Source: a bacterium (GTDB lineage Bacteria; Planctomycetota; Planctomycetia; Pirellulales; Pirellulaceae). From it: a stretch of DNA of 34,593 bases. The notes below the pieces were generated by a model. It worked only from the letters and a program-made list of their open reading frames with translations, ran no database searches and was not told the DNA's origin. The stretch lies in the NCBI GenBank assembly GCA_024743355.1, contig JANSWS010000030.1, positions 1 to 34,593 on the forward strand. The letters are read 5' to 3'. This document shows, one piece after another, positions 16,617-25,124 of the stretch (positions are counted from its first letter, which is position 1; each line of letters opens with the position of its first letter). A program made the position numbers and the translations under genes.

Positions 16617-18326
16617 ATGCTGTCTCGCATGATGATCCGCAAGAAGATCCTCTACAGCACAATTCTGCTGACCTTTACGCTGCTGTTGCTGATGTACAGC
16701 AGTCTGCGCGGAGTTTACGCCTATCGCTCGCTGACCATCACGCTGCAGGAACTGTCCACCGAAATTCGTACGATCTGGAATCTCCGCGAATCGGTAACCG
16801 CCTTGCGTGACTCACTTTCGAAACCGGCCTTTGATGCTTGGGGAATGCATACTCCTCCACGCAACGAGGAATCACGTCACAGCGAATTCCAGAGCCTGCT
16901 GAAAGCCACGATCACGGAGTTCGAACACCACCGCAGGCATATTCTGGGCCGCATCAGGGAATCCGATGTGCGAAATCCTTTGTTGGCAACAACTCAGCCT
17001 GAGTTGGAAACCATCGATGGCATGCTGGAGTTGCTCGAATCCATTGAAAATGACAGCCTGACATTGAGCGTCGACCCATCTCACAATCTCGCGCTGCTCA
17101 GCAACGATCTCGGTCTGTTGTCCAATTTTTTGACGGAGCGGATGGACACTTTTCGCGACGAAATGCGTTCGCGCTACCGCTCTTGGATTGCCGTGATCAC
17201 CGCCTCCGCACTTGCCTCGCTGGTCAACGTAGCCATCTCCTTCTGGTTTTTCCGTCGCTCCGTGGTCCAACCCTTCAAAGAACTGCTCGAGGGCTGCCGT
17301 TCCATCGCCGGAGGCAACTTTGAGCGGCGAATCCACTTGGATTCCAAGGATGAACTGGCCGAGTTGGCGGAGGGCATGAACGGCATGACGGATCGCTTCT
17401 TGCAGATTCGTGACAACCTCAACCAGCAGGTACAACAAAGAACCCGCGAAGTTGTCCGCAGCGAGCAACTTGCCAGCGTGGGTTTCCTGGCCGCCGGTGT
17501 CGCGCATGAAATCAACAATCCACTGGCTTCGATTGCCTGGAGTGCCGAGGCCTTGGAAAGTCGTCTTCACGAAGTTCTGCACCCCTGCAACGCGCAACAG
17601 CCCTATCCCAGCCAGGCCGCCGAGGAATCCGAAGATCAGCCACTGCATGCCAGCCTTTCGGCTGGTGCGGACAAGGCCGCTGCTTCCAGCCCACAGGTCG
17701 CTGAAAGCGTGGTCTTTGACGCGGAACAAATCGATATTCTGCGGGAGTACCTGAAGCGCATTCAGGACGAAGCGTTTCGTTGCAAGGGCATTACGGAACG
17801 CCTGCTGGATTTCTCGCGACTGGGAGAATCGCAGCTTAAACAAGAGACCGATATCGATGAAGCTGTAGCCGACGTTTGCGAACTGGTGCGACACTTGGGC
17901 GAGTACCGGAATCGACGCCTCAAGTATGTCGGTACGCCCGGTGTATTCGCCTGGGTCAGTCCCACTGAATTCAAACAAGTCGTGCTGAACTTGCTCACCA
18001 ACGCTCTGGATGCCACCGACGACGGAGGTCAGGTAGAGGTCAGTCTCGAGGCCAACCAACATTGCTTCACCTTGCGGGTGGTGGATCCAGGCTGTGGCAT
18101 GACCGAAGAGGTCATGAAACATCTCTTCGAACCTTTCTTCACCCGCAGACGAGATGGACGCGGAACCGGACTGGGACTCTCCATCTCCTATCGCATCGTT
18201 CAAGACCATGGCGGTACCCTGGTCCCATCCAGCCCAGGCCCAGGTCGCGGTGCCACGATGGAACTGGTGCTTCCAATTAACCAACTAGATTCGGAAAATC
18301 ATGACAGCCTCAAAGCAGCAGCCTGA
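16617..18326 (+). CDS. HAMP-containing sensor histidine kinase
   Basis: A 569-residue membrane histidine kinase. It has an N-terminal span (ILYSTILLTFTLLLLMYSS), a ~170-residue helical periplasmic sensor, a second span (WIAVITASALASLVNVAISFWFF), HAMP, a dimerisation domain with phosphorylatable His297 in GVAHEINNPLAS, and an HATPase domain with N-box LNLLTNALDATDD, DPGCGM and GRGTGLGLSIS. Between the two DHp helices there is a long low-complexity insert (about 320-370, including AADKAAASSPQVAE-like runs). I take the ATG at 16617 because GGAG is 6 nt upstream; the track GTG at 16575 adds 14 residues. The next gene, an NtrC-type regulator, starts 26 bp before this stop, so they are a cognate pair. 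Confidence 0.9.
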   Translation: MLSRMMIRKKILYSTILLTFTLLLLMYSSLRGVYAYRSLTITLQELSTEIRTIWNLRESVTALRDSLSKPAFDAWGMHTPPRNEESRHSEFQSLLKATITEFEHHRRHILGRIRESDVRNPLLATTQPELETIDGMLELLESIENDSLTLSVDPSHNLALLSNDLGLLSNFLTERMDTFRDEMRSRYRSWIAVITASALASLVNVAISFWFFRRSVVQPFKELLEGCRSIAGGNFERRIHLDSKDELAELAEGMNGMTDRFLQIRDNLNQQVQQRTREVVRSEQLASVGFLAAGVAHEINNPLASIAWSAEALESRLHEVLHPCNAQQPYPSQAAEESEDQPLHASLSAGADKAAASSPQVAESVVFDAEQIDILREYLKRIQDEAFRCKGITERLLDFSRLGESQLKQETDIDEAVADVCELVRHLGEYRNRRLKYVGTPGVFAWVSPTEFKQVVLNLLTNALDATDDGGQVEVSLEANQHCFTLRVVDPGCGMTEEVMKHLFEPFFTRRRDGRGTGLGLSISYRIVQDHGGTLVPSSPGPGRGATMELVLPINQLDSENHDSLKAAA

Positions 18327-19686
18327 CGCCGGATTGCGAATCCTGTTCGCCGATGATGAGGAATCACTCCAGTCGGTGATGAGCATGGAATTGCCTCGCA
18401 TGGGCCATCAAGTTACGGTTTGCCCCAACGGTGAGCACGCGGTCCGCGAAGCGCAGGGTTCGATCTTCGATTGCTTGATCGTCGATCTGGACATGCCTGG
18501 CATGCACGGTATCGAGGTCATACGGCGGGTGAAAGAGCTATCACCGCAAACCGAAGCGATTGTGTTGACCGGAAAAGAATCGCTGGAAACCGCCGTGGCC
18601 GCCATGCGCTACGGGGCTTGCGATTACTTGACCAAACCCTGCAAACTGAAGGAACTCCAAGAGCTCCTGGTAAAAATTCTGCATCGCCGCGAACTGGTGC
18701 GGCAATACCATGCCTGCAAGCGTCTGGTCGAGCAACAATCCAACTCGCAGCCATTGATAGGCGATCACCCTTCCATGGCCGCCGTGCGACGCCTGGTTTC
18801 CAAAGTTGCCCCGACGCAATCAACGGTACTTATCCGAGGTGAAACCGGTTGCGGCAAGGAGTTGGTGGCCAAGAGCGTTCATGCCGAAAGCCTGCGCAGC
18901 CAGGGCCCCTTCGTCGCCATCAATTGCGGTGCTCTACCGGAAAATCTCATCGAAAGTGAATTGTTTGGTCACCGCAAAGGCGCATTTACCGGCGCGGATG
19001 CCGAACGCGTCGGACTCTTCCAAGTTGCCGACGGCGGAACCATCTTCTTGGATGAAATCGGTGAACTCCCGCTGGCCATGCAAGCCAAGCTGTTGCGAGT
19101 TTTGGAGAGCGGAGAGATCCGCCGCATCGGCGACAACGAACCCTTTCGCGTTGATGTGCGTGTGGTTTGCGCAACCCACCGCGATCTCGAGGATATGGTG
19201 CAGCAGAGTACTTTCCGAGAGGACTTGATGTTCCGCATCAACACCTTCGAAGTTCATGTCCCCTCGCTGCGTGAACGTCAATCGGATATTCCCAAATTGG
19301 CCATTCACCTGTTTCGCCGATTCCGCAATGAGAGCGTGCCCGACGATGCCTTGATCAGCCCGGAAGCCATGCAAGAACTAACTCATCACGTGTGGCCAGG
19401 AAACGTGCGGGAACTGGCCAATGTGATCGAGCACGCCTGCATTCTGTGTGAACATCCACCGATTCGCAAAGAACACCTGCCCCGCCAGTTTACCGACCGC
19501 CGACTCCGCAAAGAATTGAGGTCGCTGGGCCCCATGTCACTCAAAGAGATGGAGCTCACCGCCATCCAAGAAGCCGTCTCGCGGCACGAGGGCAATAAGC
19601 AGGCGGCCGCGGAAGAATTGGGGATCAGCCTCAAGACGCTCTATAACAAACTGAACCAACAGGCGGCCCAGCGCGAGGCCGCCTAG
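18301..19686 (+). CDS. NtrC-family sigma54-dependent response regulator
   Basis: The 461-residue partner of the upstream kinase. Receiver domain 10-125: acidic pair ADDEE, phospho-acceptor Asp62 in LIVDLDMPG, and Lys112 in DYLTKP. Central AAA+ domain: Walker A GETGCGKE (180-187), sigma54-contacting loop GAFTGA (227-232), Walker B GGTIFLDEIGEL and the arginine-finger region FREDLMFRIN. C-terminal Fis-type helix-turn-helix: AAAEELGISLKTLYNKL. The intact GAFTGA means it should activate sigma54 promoters. It overlaps the kinase by 26 bp, implying tight co-translation. No -24/-12 element was found in the window for its targets. It converges on the LexA-like gene, 52 bp away. Confidence 0.95.
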   Translation: MTASKQQPDAGLRILFADDEESLQSVMSMELPRMGHQVTVCPNGEHAVREAQGSIFDCLIVDLDMPGMHGIEVIRRVKELSPQTEAIVLTGKESLETAVAAMRYGACDYLTKPCKLKELQELLVKILHRRELVRQYHACKRLVEQQSNSQPLIGDHPSMAAVRRLVSKVAPTQSTVLIRGETGCGKELVAKSVHAESLRSQGPFVAINCGALPENLIESELFGHRKGAFTGADAERVGLFQVADGGTIFLDEIGELPLAMQAKLLRVLESGEIRRIGDNEPFRVDVRVVCATHRDLEDMVQQSTFREDLMFRINTFEVHVPSLRERQSDIPKLAIHLFRRFRNESVPDDALISPEAMQELTHHVWPGNVRELANVIEHACILCEHPPIRKEHLPRQFTDRRLRKELRSLGPMSLKEMELTAIQEAVSRHEGNKQAAAEELGISLKTLYNKLNQQAAQREAA

Positions 19687-19738
19687 GCCGAGACAGTGCA
19701 GCACAGACCGCACAGCACAAACCGCAATCTGGCCAGCA

Positions 19739-20347
19739 TCACGTGAAGCTCCTGACCAGACCCACGATCTGGCCAGACCATCCAATGTTGGCAGGATGAT
19801 AATCGTGCAGCACACGATTGGTATGCTGCACTTGAACTTGCTGCTCCGTACAAAGCAATACGCGCCCCACATGCAGCGGGCTGCTTGAATCGATGCCCAA
19901 GAGGACCAATTGTCCAGCCTGAACCGCCTGCGGCCGCACCACCAGCAAATCCTCGCGACGTATGCTCAGCTCGCTCAGACTGTCATCCATCACCTGGAAG
20001 GCTAGATTCTGGCCCCCGCCCAGCAGACTGGCGACATCCCAATCGGCTCGCAGCTCAGAAAGGTCCAAGCGGCCAATCCCGTTCTGGAAGATTCCCCGAA
20101 TCGGCAGACTTGATGGTGGGGAACGCTCAAGCGGCTCGGTGAGCTCAATAGCCCGGCTTTTGTTGGCCGCTCGGGTGATCATTCCCTTGCGTTCCAAGGC
20201 CCGCAGATGACACATAACGCCATTGGGAGACTTGATGTTCATGTGTCCGCCGATCTCCCGCACGGTTGGACCATAGCCGCGCGTCAGGATCTGCTGGCGG
20301 ATATAGTCGTAAACGGCCTGCTGTTGATGCGTTAACGAACGGCTCAT
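19739..20347 (-). CDS. LexA-like repressor lacking the autocleavage residues
   Basis: A 202-residue protein colinear with LexA. The N-terminal winged helix (1-70) is well kept: REIGGHMNIKSPNGVMCHLRALERKG is the family recognition helix region. The C-terminal half keeps the LexA fold (LLVVRPQ, GQLVLLGID, VGLVRS) and Ser123 in DDSLSE at the catalytic serine position. But the cleavage site Ala-Gly reads Asn89-Gly90 (FQNG), and the catalytic lysine position in TVKRL reads Gly161 (HVGRV). So RecA-stimulated self-cleavage is predicted to be lost. It may be a non-SOS repressor or one relieved in another way. Helicase uvrD lies upstream on the same strand. The start ATG has no clear RBS. Confidence 0.8.
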   Translation of the reverse strand: MSRSLTHQQQAVYDYIRQQILTRGYGPTVREIGGHMNIKSPNGVMCHLRALERKGMITRAANKSRAIELTEPLERSPPSSLPIRGIFQNGIGRLDLSELRADWDVASLLGGGQNLAFQVMDDSLSELSIRREDLLVVRPQAVQAGQLVLLGIDSSSPLHVGRVLLCTEQQVQVQHTNRVLHDYHPANIGWSGQIVGLVRSFT

Positions 20348-20503
20348 GAATGCTTGTTATGGTGCGCGCAAGTTCACATGGGTCAAATGTCCAGTATCTG
20401 AGTGTTCCAGCATAATCACCCGGATGGATGGATGCACGCCGGTCTGGAAATGTGACACCTGCTCCCCATGAGCTTGAGCAGCGCTACCGCAACCAGATAT
20501 CCC

Positions 20504-21973
20504 TCAAGACGGAGAAGAATTCTTGAGAGCCTGCAGCTGATCTCGCTCCGGACGGCGTTTGTAAAACTCATCCAGAGGATAGCAACCGCTGACCAGCCCG
20601 TTCCTGGGGGCGGTGGTGCAATCGCTGAAGGTGCGGCAAACCAATTTCCTTTCGGATTTTCGGCCCGCCAGAGCGTCATGGGGCATGGTTGGATAGGAAA
20701 GAACCATGCGTCCCAATCCAATAAAGTCGACCTGCCCATTGCGAACCGCCGCTTGACCGACCAAGGGCAGATACTCCTGCAGGTAACTGTACCCCGATCC
20801 AACGATGGGCAGATCAGGAAATTCTTGTTTCATTTCCGCAACGGTTGCCACGTGTCGGGCCACACCCACCAAGGGATCTTCCGGCGGCAGATAGCCATCA
20901 CTGGGCGGGAAAATCGCCGGCCGCTGCAAATGCGGGTTGTAGTACGGGCTAGCACAAGTGAAGTTCAACATGTGTACTCCGTGCTCGATTAGCATCCGCA
21001 CCAACTGCTTGGGTTCCTCCAAGTCAATTTCCAAAGGATTCAGCGGATTCAATCCGAATCCGAATGGATAGGGAGCGTCCGCTTCCCAGGCTGCGGGAAC
21101 GCCAACCGCTCCGCCGTCGCCCTCGGCCGGCTGATAAGGCAGCGAATCGAACAGGCTCAATCTCACGCCGATGACCAGTCCCGGACAAGTTTGCCGAACG
21201 CGATCGATGATCGTGCGGAGTAGCCGCGATCTTCCCTGCAAATCCCCTCCAAACCTGCCCGGACGATCGCGAGCGCTCAAGAACTCGTGCAACAGGTAGC
21301 CGTGACAAGCCTTGACGTCCACGAATTGAAACCCCAGCTGATGGGCCAGTCTGGCCGCGGCCACGTAATCCTCGATCAGCTCTTCCAACTCGTCATCGCT
21401 GAACACCACTTGAGTATCATTCGGATCGATTCCGAATTTCGCATCCAGCAATGGATGGTGGTAAGCAATCCGTGACTCCCATTTTTTGTGATCATTGGGT
21501 TTGCAGAAGCGACCCGAGTGCGTCAGCTGCAGCCCGACCATCAGATCCTCGGTAGTGCCCGAACACTTTTCGTGTTGCTCCCGCAGCGTCATCAACAGAC
21601 TTCGCAGCCCCGCTTCATTGCTGGTGGTGGCCAGCGTCTGATTCGGGTTCGCCCTGCCGGTAGGCCGCACAGCGGCTGCTTCACCGCCCCAAATCAACTT
21701 GGCACCGCTCTCACCGAAGCGTGCCCAGCGGCGAAGCGTCAGCTCGGAAGGACTGCCATCGCGATTGGCATCCCAGCCTTCCATGGGATGGATACACCAA
21801 CGATTCCCGATCCGCTGTCCGGCCAGTTGGTAGGGCTGAGCCAGCGGCGATCCATCATCGGCCGACAGCAATTGCTCATCGCAGGGCAGTTCGACACCCA
21901 GCTCGCTCAGCCGCTGTTGAAGTTTGGCCACGGTGCGGAGCTGAGCTATTTTGGGATATTTGGGGGCCGGCAT
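20504..21973 (-). CDS. Old Yellow Enzyme-like NADH:flavin oxidoreductase
   Basis: A 489-residue flavoprotein of the OYE/NADH:flavin oxidoreductase (TIM-barrel) family. Supporting segments are the N-terminal GNRWCIHPMEGWDAN, LQLTHSGR, VDVKACHGYLLHEFLS, IGVRLS, and the C-terminal phosphate-binding IVGSGYSYL and IGLGRMVLSYP. A Cys-rich tail VCRTFSDCTTAPRNGLVSGCYP resembles the 4Fe-4S loop of 2,4-dienoyl-CoA reductase-like members (C-x2-C-x3-C-x11-C) but only three Cys are seen and the first two are six residues apart, so cluster binding is uncertain. There is an N-terminal extension of about 45 residues and no C-terminal FAD/NAD module. It lies between uvrD (49 bp upstream) and the LexA-like gene. 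Substrate is unknown. Confidence 0.85.
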   Translation of the reverse strand: MPAPKYPKIAQLRTVAKLQQRLSELGVELPCDEQLLSADDGSPLAQPYQLAGQRIGNRWCIHPMEGWDANRDGSPSELTLRRWARFGESGAKLIWGGEAAAVRPTGRANPNQTLATTSNEAGLRSLLMTLREQHEKCSGTTEDLMVGLQLTHSGRFCKPNDHKKWESRIAYHHPLLDAKFGIDPNDTQVVFSDDELEELIEDYVAAARLAHQLGFQFVDVKACHGYLLHEFLSARDRPGRFGGDLQGRSRLLRTIIDRVRQTCPGLVIGVRLSLFDSLPYQPAEGDGGAVGVPAAWEADAPYPFGFGLNPLNPLEIDLEEPKQLVRMLIEHGVHMLNFTCASPYYNPHLQRPAIFPPSDGYLPPEDPLVGVARHVATVAEMKQEFPDLPIVGSGYSYLQEYLPLVGQAAVRNGQVDFIGLGRMVLSYPTMPHDALAGRKSERKLVCRTFSDCTTAPRNGLVSGCYPLDEFYKRRPERDQLQALKNSSPS

Positions 21974-22022
21974 AACTAATCGCTGTCATGAGATGAGGGA
22001 ACGGGACCGCACAAAGGCGTCA

Positions 22023-24419
22023 TCAATGCGTTTGCCCGACCAGATCCAGTCGAACATGGGAGAGACGAAAAGTACGGCGAGAGCCGTCATTGGCAAACTG
22101 TATCGTCACCGATCTTTTGGGGCCATTACCCTGTCCGGAAATGATCTCTCCAATTCCAAATCTTTCGTGACGCACGGTACTGCCGGGACGGAAGTCCGAG
22201 GCCTCGTCGGGCCGATCCTGTGCGGCCTGCTTGGGCCAGGAGCCGCGGAGCCTTTGGATGCGGGCCCGCATCTCGTCGGGGGGCAGCTGACAATCCTCAA
22301 AATCAATCTGACACGAGTCTGCTTCCATCTCGCCGTAGGGAGCGTCGAGCTGGCAAGCCTCATCCCACTCCCCTCGATCCTGGCTCTGGTCCCATGCTTC
22401 ATGTGAATCTCCATCATGACCAGGGGTTCCCCAACCGAAGCCATCGTGCTCCATGCCACCCCAGGCTTCGGTCTTGTCCATCCACTGCATCTCCTGACGT
22501 GGCAATTCCATCAGAAAAGAACTGGGAACACCGGAACCGTGGTTGGAAAAGCCTCTGCGTTTGGCATAGCTGATTTGAAGATGATTCTCGGCCCGCGTTA
22601 TGCCCACAAAGAGCAAGCGCCGTTCTTCCTCCAACGCGGCAGGATCATCTTTGCTGCGAGAATGGGGCAGAATATTCTCTTCGACCGCCGCGATGTAAAC
22701 CTGCGGGAACTCGAGACCCTTGGCAGCATGCAGCGTCATCAGTGTAACTTGCTCTTGGCCATGCACCATGCGATCCGCGTCCGCCTGCAAGGCGGCAAAC
22801 TCCAGGAACCGCTCCAGCGGCGCACGCTCAGACTCGATCGCATTCTCCAATTCGTAGTGGCGGTCCAGCTCATAGGCCTCCGATAACAACTCGTCCAAGT
22901 TTGCCGCCACGTCCGAATCGTCCGACGCATCAGACTTCTGTTTCGCTAGAAAATCCCGGTAGCGAGTCAAGTCGATCGTTGTTTCCAGCAGATCAACCAA
23001 AGGACCACAGGCTAGGCTGCTGATCTGGTCATAGACCTTCAAGAAACTCCTGACGGCGCTAGCCGCTCGACGACTGAGAATGCCCGAGTCAACGCATTCA
23101 CGGCAAGCCACCAACAGGCTTACACCCTGGCGATCGGCGTGCTGCTGAAGCTTGGCCAAAGTCTGCTTGCCGATGCCGCGACTGGGCGAATTGATGGCGC
23201 GTTGCAAGGCGACGTTGTCATCTGGATTGTTGACCAATAGCAGATAGGCGATCAGATCCTTGATCTCCTTGCGGAGATAGAATCGGAATCCACCAATCAA
23301 CTGAAATGGAATCTGACGACGCATCAAGGCATGCTCGAACAAACGTGATTGCGCGTTCGTCCGATACAGCACGGCAAAATCGCTGTAGCTGGCGTCATGC
23401 TCTACCGCCGCCAAAATCTGATCGGCAATATCCTCGGCTTCTTCTCGGGCTGAGCCATACACGGCCAAGCGAACACTCGACCCGGATTCCCTGCATGGCA
23501 GCAGACTCTTCTCTTTCCGCTGCTCATTGTGCTGAATCAAGAAATCGGCGATGGATAGGATCTCGGGCGTACTGCGATAATTGCTTTCCAGCCGAACGAT
23601 ACGCAAATCACGGTAATCCCGCTCCAAATTAGTTACGTTCTGCGCGTTGGCGCCGCGCCAGCCGTAGATGGATTGATCCGGATCACCGGTCGCGGCCAGA
23701 TTGGGCACGTCCACACTCAGATGCCGCACAATTACGTACTGAGCCAAATTGGTATCTTGATACTCGTCCACCATCACATGCTGCAGTCGCTGGTCCCAAT
23801 CGGCACGCAATTCCGGGTGCGAGCGGAGCAAGACGGCCACGTGCATCAAGATGTCATCAAAGTCGACGGCTCCATTCCGCTGCAGTTCTCGCTGGTAGAA
23901 GGGATATACTTGCCCAACCGCGAACTCTTGGCTGGAAAGTGCCTCGGCTTGCAGTATTTCCGGGGTAATCAAGCGGTTCTTGTAGTAACTGATCCGGTTC
24001 GCCAAGCTGCTTAAGCTGGTGTGCGTCAGTTCGAAGTCAGCCCGCTGAACGGCAGCTTTCAAAACTGACTCGGCGTCTTTTGTATCGTAGATGCTGAAGT
24101 TCTCGGGCAGCCCCACCAACCGTGCGTAGCGGCGGAGCAAACGCACACAGAAACCGTGAAAGGTCCCCATCCACACCGGAGCATTTCCCACCAACTCCGT
24201 CACACGCGAACGCATCTCCTCGGCAGCCTTGTTGGTAAAGGTCAAGGCGACCATGCTTTTGGGATCCACTCCCTGCTCGATCAAGTAGGCAATGCGATGC
24301 GTCACCACCCGCGTCTTCCCACTGCCCGGTCCGGCCAGAACCAGAAGTGGGCCGTCGATGTGAGTCACCGCCGCGACCTGTGCCGCATTGAGTCCGCTGA
24401 GTAGATCCCGAGTTGCCAT
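22023..24419 (-). CDS. uvrD: UvrD/PcrA/Rep-family superfamily 1 DNA helicase
   Basis: A 798-residue 3'-5' DNA helicase used in nucleotide excision and mismatch repair. Motifs in order: Q-motif Gln14 (LNAAQVAAVTH), Walker A GPGSGKTR (Lys35), motif Ia TFTNKAAEEM, motif II VDEYQDTN, motif III TGDPDQSIYGWRGA, motif IV LESNYRSTPEI, and motifs V/VI MTLHAAKGLEFP and LFVGITRAENHL. The C-terminus has the Tudor-like end VRHERFGIGEIISG. The ATG at 24419 gives a normal N-terminus; the track start at 24662 adds 81 residues that overlap the divergent promoter region and are probably not translated. An acidic linker rich in Asp/Glu/Trp precedes the tail. UvrD versus PcrA is not resolved. Confidence 0.93.
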   Translation of the reverse strand: MATRDLLSGLNAAQVAAVTHIDGPLLVLAGPGSGKTRVVTHRIAYLIEQGVDPKSMVALTFTNKAAEEMRSRVTELVGNAPVWMGTFHGFCVRLLRRYARLVGLPENFSIYDTKDAESVLKAAVQRADFELTHTSLSSLANRISYYKNRLITPEILQAEALSSQEFAVGQVYPFYQRELQRNGAVDFDDILMHVAVLLRSHPELRADWDQRLQHVMVDEYQDTNLAQYVIVRHLSVDVPNLAATGDPDQSIYGWRGANAQNVTNLERDYRDLRIVRLESNYRSTPEILSIADFLIQHNEQRKEKSLLPCRESGSSVRLAVYGSAREEAEDIADQILAAVEHDASYSDFAVLYRTNAQSRLFEHALMRRQIPFQLIGGFRFYLRKEIKDLIAYLLLVNNPDDNVALQRAINSPSRGIGKQTLAKLQQHADRQGVSLLVACRECVDSGILSRRAASAVRSFLKVYDQISSLACGPLVDLLETTIDLTRYRDFLAKQKSDASDDSDVAANLDELLSEAYELDRHYELENAIESERAPLERFLEFAALQADADRMVHGQEQVTLMTLHAAKGLEFPQVYIAAVEENILPHSRSKDDPAALEEERRLLFVGITRAENHLQISYAKRRGFSNHGSGVPSSFLMELPRQEMQWMDKTEAWGGMEHDGFGWGTPGHDGDSHEAWDQSQDRGEWDEACQLDAPYGEMEADSCQIDFEDCQLPPDEMRARIQRLRGSWPKQAAQDRPDEASDFRPGSTVRHERFGIGEIISGQGNGPKRSVTIQFANDGSRRTFRLSHVRLDLVGQTH

Positions 24420-24445
24420 AGAAATGCTAGCAATCCTTTCGCCAG

Positions 24446-24475
24446 TTGGACTAAATTTTCTCCTATTGTTATACT
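24446..24475 (+). promoter_or_regulatory. Sigma70-like promoter for the alpha-CTD gene
   Basis: TTGGAC (24446-24451) and TATACT (24470-24475) are separated by 18 bp, in an AT-rich stretch of otherwise GC-rich DNA. Transcription would start near 24482, leaving about 118 nt of 5' leader before the ATG at 24600. It lies just upstream of the divergent uvrD start, so it may also influence that gene. Confidence 0.5.
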
Positions 24476-24599
24476 CGCCCGGGTTCGTGTTCGAAACGCG
24501 TCCCGCAGATGCCGAAGTCGAGCAGCCGACGTCCAGAAGGTCCGTGTTGTGCAGCGGACTGGCTGCCATTCGGCCATTCACCGAAGAAAGGAATCTTAC

Positions 24600-24878
24600 A
24601 TGGCAACCACACGCATCCCAATCAGTCAGGCAGAAGAGATGGCTCGCATCAAGCGCGAGCAACTTGATCTGAGCACGGCTGAAATCGGGCTCACCGTGCG
24701 GACAACGAATTGCTTGGAAGAAAAGGGGATCTTCACGGTGCGTGATCTGCTCAAGAGCACGCCGAAGGAGCTATTGAGCATCTCGAATTTCGGCGAGAAG
24801 ACCCTCGAAGAAGTGTATCTCGCCCTGGAAAAAATCGGTTATTATCGGCCTCACCGCGAGCCGACGGCGAGCGTCTAG
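24600..24878 (+). CDS. Stand-alone RNA polymerase alpha C-terminal-domain protein
   Basis: A 92-residue protein that aligns over residues 25-85 with the C-terminal domain of RNA polymerase alpha subunit (two helix-hairpin-helix-like units). The DNA-contacting segment GLTVRTTNCL keeps the residues equivalent to E. coli alpha Arg265, Asn268 and Cys269 (here Arg34, Asn37, Cys38), and NFGEKTLEE keeps the Gly296, Lys298 and Glu302 equivalents, with Thr for Ser299. There is no NTD and no linker, only an N-terminal helix. The ATG at 24600 is preceded by AAAGGA. Role unknown: it could act as a free UP-element binder or compete with alpha-CTD. Gene has its own promoter and terminator. Confidence 0.85.
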   Translation: MATTRIPISQAEEMARIKREQLDLSTAEIGLTVRTTNCLEEKGIFTVRDLLKSTPKELLSISNFGEKTLEEVYLALEKIGYYRPHREPTASV

Positions 24879-24914
24879 CCAAGAATCCAACAGCGCCGAC
24901 TGAAACAATAAACC

Positions 24915-24946
24915 GACGCTGCCGTCTCATGCCGGACGGCAGCGTC
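24915..24946 (+). terminator. Rho-independent-like hairpin after the alpha-CTD gene
   Basis: GACGCTGCCGTC (24915-24926) and GACGGCAGCGTC (24935-24946) form a perfect 12 bp stem with an 8 nt loop, 37 bp after the stop codon. The following sequence ACTTCTT has only a short T-rich run, so efficiency is uncertain. Confidence 0.65.
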
Positions 24947-25124
24947 ACTTCTTGATAGCCGTCTCTTCCGCGCAATGTCCGCCCCGCATTCGTCTCCCAC
25001 ACGGGACTTTGCTGCCAGGGACTTTGCTGGGATGGTTTACTGCGAGATGCTCGATGCGACTCGCACGCCGGCACTGAGCGCGGCCGCTAGCGGGCAACGA
25101 CCGGCGTACCGCAACTTGAGCGGT

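Noticed and set aside
16872-18284. 470-codon antisense ORF on the minus strand
   Set aside because: It runs exactly antisense to the histidine kinase, which has all kinase motifs; the ORF has no recognisable domain and reflects codon bias in GC-rich DNA.
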